Below the pieces are notes generated by a model, which worked only from the letters and a program-made list of their open reading frames with translations, was not told the origin of the DNA and ran no database searches. A DNA stretch of 64,000 nt from Pseudonocardia parietis. Lineage in GTDB: Bacteria; Actinomycetota; Actinomycetes; Mycobacteriales; Pseudonocardiaceae. Shown piece by piece: positions 61,277 to 64,000 of the stretch (positions within the stretch are counted from its first letter, which is position 1; each line of letters begins with the position of its first letter). A program made the translations under genes and the position numbers. The stretch lies in the NCBI RefSeq assembly GCF_017876315.1, contig NZ_JAGINU010000001.1, positions 7,068,001 to 7,132,000 of the forward strand, read 5' to 3'.

Positions 61277-61301
61277 CGGTCGTCGTCACCTCGTTCCATA
61301 C

Positions 61302-61346
61302 TCAACTGATATCAGCCACGCCGTACGAGCATATTCGCGATATCGA
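61302..61346. promoter_or_regulatory. Two LysR-type T-N11-A boxes in the beta-lactamase control region
   Basis: TCAACTGATATCA (61302-61314) and TTCGCGATATCGA (61334-61346) both carry GATATC at the same place and lie 32 bp apart, about three helical turns. This fits activation and recognition sites of a divergent LysR regulator. Confidence 0.6.
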
Positions 61347-61370
61347 AAGCGGTCTGGTGCGGTGGCCGGC

Positions 61371-62288
61371 ATGAACTTCTCCCGCCGCTCCCTGTTGCTC
61401 GCCGGTGCCGCCGGCCTCGGTGGCGCACTCCTCGGCTGTTCCGCCCCGGCACCGGCCGCTCCGGCCGCGGTGGCCGCACCGGCCCCCGGCACGCCGGCAG
61501 GACCACGCCCGATCCCGGCGATGTCCGACGTGGAACGCGAGTTCGGCCGCCGGATCGGCGTGCACGCCCTCGACACCGGAACCGGGGCCGCCGCCGGGCA
61601 CCGCGACGGCGAGCGCTTCCTGATGTGCTCGGTGACGAAGGCCCTCATGGCCGGGTTCGTGTTGCACCGCTCGGTGGGCGACCCCGCGCTGCTCGACCGC
61701 AACCTGCGCTGGGACCCGTCCGAGGTGCTGGAGTACGCGCCGGTCACCTCCCGGCACACCGGCACCGGTCTGACGGTCGCGCAGCTGTGCGAGGCGGCCG
61801 TGACCGTCTCCGACAACACCGCGCACAACGTGCTGCTGCGCGAGGTCGGCTCGCCCGCCGATCTGACGGCGTGGCTGCGCACCACGGGCGACGACGTGAC
61901 CCGCGCCGACCGGACCGAACCCGCGCTCAACGACGTCGACGGCGACCGGGACACGAGCACCCCGGCGGCACTCGCCGCCACGCTGGGCAGGCTCACCACC
62001 GGCGACGCGCTCCCACCGGCCCAGCGCGACCGTCTCGTCGGCTGGCTGCGCGCGAACACCACCGGCGACGGGCAGATCCGCGCCGGGGTGCCCGCCGGCT
62101 GGCAGGTCGGGGACAAGACCGGCAGCGGACCGCTCGGCGAGAAGAACGACGCCGGGATCCTGTTCCCGCCGGACGGGGCGCCGATCGCGCTGACGATCCT
62201 CACGGTGCCGTCCGGCCCGGAGGACGAGCGCGGCGCGGAGGCCGTCGCCGCCGCCACCCGGACGGCACTGGCGGCGCTGCGCGCCTGA
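61371..62288 (+). CDS. Class A beta-lactamase, Tat-type lipoprotein
   Basis: The 305-aa protein begins NFSRRSLLLAGAAGLGGALL with a twin-Arg signal and lipobox LLGC (Cys23), implying Tat export and lipid anchoring. Active-site motifs: S87-V-T-K90 (CSVTKAL), SDN (TVSDNTAHN), the Glu in TEPALNDVD that acts as base in class A enzymes, and KTGSG (VGDKTGSGPLGEKND). All catalytic residues are present, so hydrolysis of penicillins is expected. The divergent LysR and BlaB-like genes suggest inducibility. Confidence 0.93.
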   Translation: MNFSRRSLLLAGAAGLGGALLGCSAPAPAAPAAVAAPAPGTPAGPRPIPAMSDVEREFGRRIGVHALDTGTGAAAGHRDGERFLMCSVTKALMAGFVLHRSVGDPALLDRNLRWDPSEVLEYAPVTSRHTGTGLTVAQLCEAAVTVSDNTAHNVLLREVGSPADLTAWLRTTGDDVTRADRTEPALNDVDGDRDTSTPAALAATLGRLTTGDALPPAQRDRLVGWLRANTTGDGQIRAGVPAGWQVGDKTGSGPLGEKNDAGILFPPDGAPIALTILTVPSGPEDERGAEAVAAATRTALAALRA

Positions 62289-62338
62289 GCTGCGGGTCTG
62301 AGCTGCGGGGCCGAACTGGGGGCTCGAGCTGCGGAGGC
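62287..62338 (+). repeat. Four tandem 13-bp repeats at the beta-lactamase 3' end
   Basis: GAGCTGCGG begins at 62287, 62300 and 62326, with a degenerate GAACTGGGG at 62313, i.e. a regular 13-bp period. The first copy overlaps the stop codon. It fills nearly all of the gap to the next gene. Confidence 0.7.
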
Positions 62339-62340
62339 CG

Positions 62341-63147
62341 TCAGATCGCCGCCAGTACGGCCCGCAGGATGGCGACCTGGCCCAGCGGGCTGGGGTGCAG
62401 ACCGTCGTCCTCCCAGAAGCCGGGCCGGACCGGCAGCCGGCTCAGGTCGATCGCCTCCGGGTCGACGTCACGGACGATCGCGACGAGCTCGGCCAGGTCG
62501 CCGCCGTCCCACCACTCCCCGGTCAGTTCCCGGGAGAGCCCGACCCGGGACGGGTCGACCGGCGGCGGGACGACGAACCGCACCCGCGCGCCGGCGTCGG
62601 TCTCCAGCAGCAGTCGCAGCGCCCGCAGGTTCCGCGCGGTCTCCGTCGCCGACACCATCCGGACCCCGGTCGTCGCACCCTCCCGGCGGACGTCGTTGGT
62701 CCCGAGCAGCACCAGCACCCGGGTGGGGACCCGCGACACCAGCACCGGGCCGAGCGCGAGCGCCTCGGAGCTGGTCCGGCCGGACAGCGCGAGGACCTCG
62801 ACCGACGCCTCCGGCTCGACCATCGGCACCAGCTCGGCCAGCAACCGGGCCCAGCTGAGCCGGTCCGCGGAGATCGAGTCACCGACGACGGCCACCCGCT
62901 CCCCCGGCCGCAGCGCCATCCGGTGCAGCCCGGCCGCGACCGGGCGTTCGGTGAGCAGAGCGCCTGCAGCGGCCCGCACCCGGCCCGACAGCTCGGCACG
63001 CACCCCGGAGACGGCCGACGGGTCCAGCCCCGCGGTGGCGGCGAGCAGCCGGTCGATCTCCTCCTCCTGCACGCCGAACGCGGCGAACGCCGGCCACGCG
63101 GTGAGATCGGCGAACCGGATCAGCCGGGTCATCAGGTCGCTGTCCAC
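62341..63147 (-). CDS. SGNH/GDSL-family hydrolase
   Basis: The 268-aa protein starts at GTG 63147 with GGAGG 5 bases upstream. An N-terminal helical region (~1-85) is followed by block I VAVVGDSISADRLSW (Ser), block III VLVLLGTNDVRREG (Asn) and block V GFWEDDGLHPSPLGQ (Asp, His). Such enzymes deacylate small esters or polysaccharides. No signal peptide. Confidence 0.87.
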   Translation of the reverse strand: MDSDLMTRLIRFADLTAWPAFAAFGVQEEEIDRLLAATAGLDPSAVSGVRAELSGRVRAAAGALLTERPVAAGLHRMALRPGERVAVVGDSISADRLSWARLLAELVPMVEPEASVEVLALSGRTSSEALALGPVLVSRVPTRVLVLLGTNDVRREGATTGVRMVSATETARNLRALRLLLETDAGARVRFVVPPPVDPSRVGLSRELTGEWWDGGDLAELVAIVRDVDPEAIDLSRLPVRPGFWEDDGLHPSPLGQVAILRAVLAAI

Positions 63148-63222
63148 GCATACCTCCACATCGCACGGCCGGCCCGAGCATGCCCGGCCGGGCACCGCGG
63201 CGACCCGCCCGGGGTACCGGGC

Positions 63223-64000
63223 TCAGCCGATGGTCCGGCCCAGCCCCACCCAGTACGGCGCCCGCAGCTCGCGCTTGAGGATCTTCCCGCTCGGGTTGCG
63301 CGGCAACGCGTCCACCACGTCCACCGAGCGCGGCCGCGTGTACCCGGCGACCAGCGGGCGGAGCCAGTCGAGCAGCGCGTCCGGGTCGATCGTGGCGCCC
63401 GGCCGCGGCACGACCACGGCCTTCACCGCCTCACCCCAGCGCTCGTCCGGCACGCCGATCACCGCCACGTCGGCGACGTCCGGGTGCTCGGACAGCACGC
63501 TCTCGACCTCGATCGGGTACACGTTCTCGGCACCGGTGACGATCATGTCCTTGATCCGGTCGGTGAGGAACAGGTAGCCGTCGGCGTCCAGGTAGCCCGC
63601 GTCGCCGGTGCGCAGCCGGGCGTCGTCGCCGAGTGCGGCCGCGGCCTCCTCGGGCCGGCGCCAGTACCCGGCGGTGACCTGGTCCGAGCGGATCCGCACC
63701 TCGCCGACCTCGCCGGAGGGCAGTTCGTCACCGGTCGCCGGGTCGACGACCGTGAGCTCCACCCACGGGTACGCGCGTCCCGCCGAACGCATCAGATGCG
63801 CCCGCGGGCCGTCCGGGTCGTGGTCGTCCGGGTGGAGCTGGGTGATCGCGCCGGTCGTCTCGGTCGCGCCGTAGACCTGGAACAACGGTGCGCGGAACGT
63901 CTCGACGACGTTGCGCAGCGCGCCGGCCGTGATCGGCGAGGCGCCGTAGGCGATCGAGCGCAGCGCCGACCAGTCCCGCTGCGCCGCGCCGGGCACGGCG
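63223..64000 (-). CDS. AMP-dependent acyl-CoA ligase, 5' part beyond the window
   Basis: Only the C-terminal ~259 residues are in the window. FQVYGATETTGAITQLHPDD (A5), LRTGDAGYLDADGYLFLTDR (A7-A8), KDMIVTGAENVYPIEVESVL and RNPSGKILKRELR (A10 Lys) identify a fatty-acyl or aryl CoA ligase. The frame is open through the window edge. The substrate domain is not visible. Confidence 0.92.
   Translation of the reverse strand, partial: AVPGAAQRDWSALRSIAYGASPITAGALRNVVETFRAPLFQVYGATETTGAITQLHPDDHDPDGPRAHLMRSAGRAYPWVELTVVDPATGDELPSGEVGEVRIRSDQVTAGYWRRPEEAAAALGDDARLRTGDAGYLDADGYLFLTDRIKDMIVTGAENVYPIEVESVLSEHPDVADVAVIGVPDERWGEAVKAVVVPRPGATIDPDALLDWLRPLVAGYTRPRSVDVVDALPRNPSGKILKRELRAPYWVGLGRTIG

Noticed and set aside
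59736..61370. Very long open frame reaching the beta-lactamase from far upstream
   Set aside because: It is antisense to the BlaB-like and LysR genes; the Tat signal at 61371 marks the real start.

Overview
The window is about 73 % GC and densely coded on both strands. GTG starts and 4-bp ATGA/GTGA gene overlaps are frequent, and TetR regulators, GAF-ANTAR and DUF222-HNH proteins are present. Together these suggest an actinomycete, most likely Pseudonocardiaceae (Pseudonocardia-like). The genus is an inference from gene content. No rRNA, CRISPR array or phage structural gene was seen.

Layout. 1-4226: 3' end of an oligopeptide-type ABC transport operon (fused permease-ATPase, second ATPase) translationally coupled to two poorly known proteins. 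4281-11955: PPK2 kinase, a dehalogenase-like hydrolase divergent from a SARP-type regulator with an 11-bp-period direct repeat between them, a GAF-ANTAR regulator, a 76-aa protein, a SnoaL remnant, an esterase and an AraC regulator. 12081-16047: an IS21-family element with 7-bp target duplications, itself hit by an IS3-family element with a 3-bp duplication. 16100-16853: GIY-YIG protein, an integrase scrap and tRNA-Arg(CCT). 16854-26381: a 9.5-kb island bounded by an exact 43-bp copy of the tRNA 3' end. It carries one minus-strand catabolic locus (MFS importer, TetR, acyl-AMP/CoA ligase, SdgC-like FAD hydroxylase, VOC protein, small protein, maleate isomerase, alpha/beta hydrolase) and no integrase.

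26538-30724: an HSL esterase, a graveyard of three broken genes, an MBL hydrolase and an FAH-family hydrolase. 30936-35572: an acyl-CoA operon (acyl-CoA dehydrogenase, enoyl-CoA hydratase, TetR lacking a normal start codon, NDP-forming acyl-CoA synthetase) behind a 28-bp perfect palindrome. 35814-39105: a ribbon-helix-helix protein, a DUF4097 protein and a DrrAB-type exporter, with an apparently leaderless, operator-filled promoter. 39275-39963: nagB and nanE remnants joined head to head. 39983-43209: a DUF4038 lipoprotein and two membrane proteins.

43261-54739 is rich in redox and detoxification genes with local TetR control: a Baeyer-Villiger monooxygenase plus TetR divergent from nitroreductase plus AMP ligase; SDR plus DUF2332 divergent from TetR; SRPBCC protein divergent from TetR with twin operators; cupin and FAD monooxygenase. 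54759-59357 holds an MHS-family transporter, a DUF222-HNH protein and a type-B carboxylesterase. 59508-62288 is a beta-lactamase locus laid out like Streptomyces cacaoi blaL/blaA/blaB. An SGNH hydrolase and a partial AMP ligase close the window.

The main themes are import and degradation of small organic acids through CoA or AMP activation, local one-gene regulators with recognisable operators, and repeated remodelling by insertion elements and deletions.
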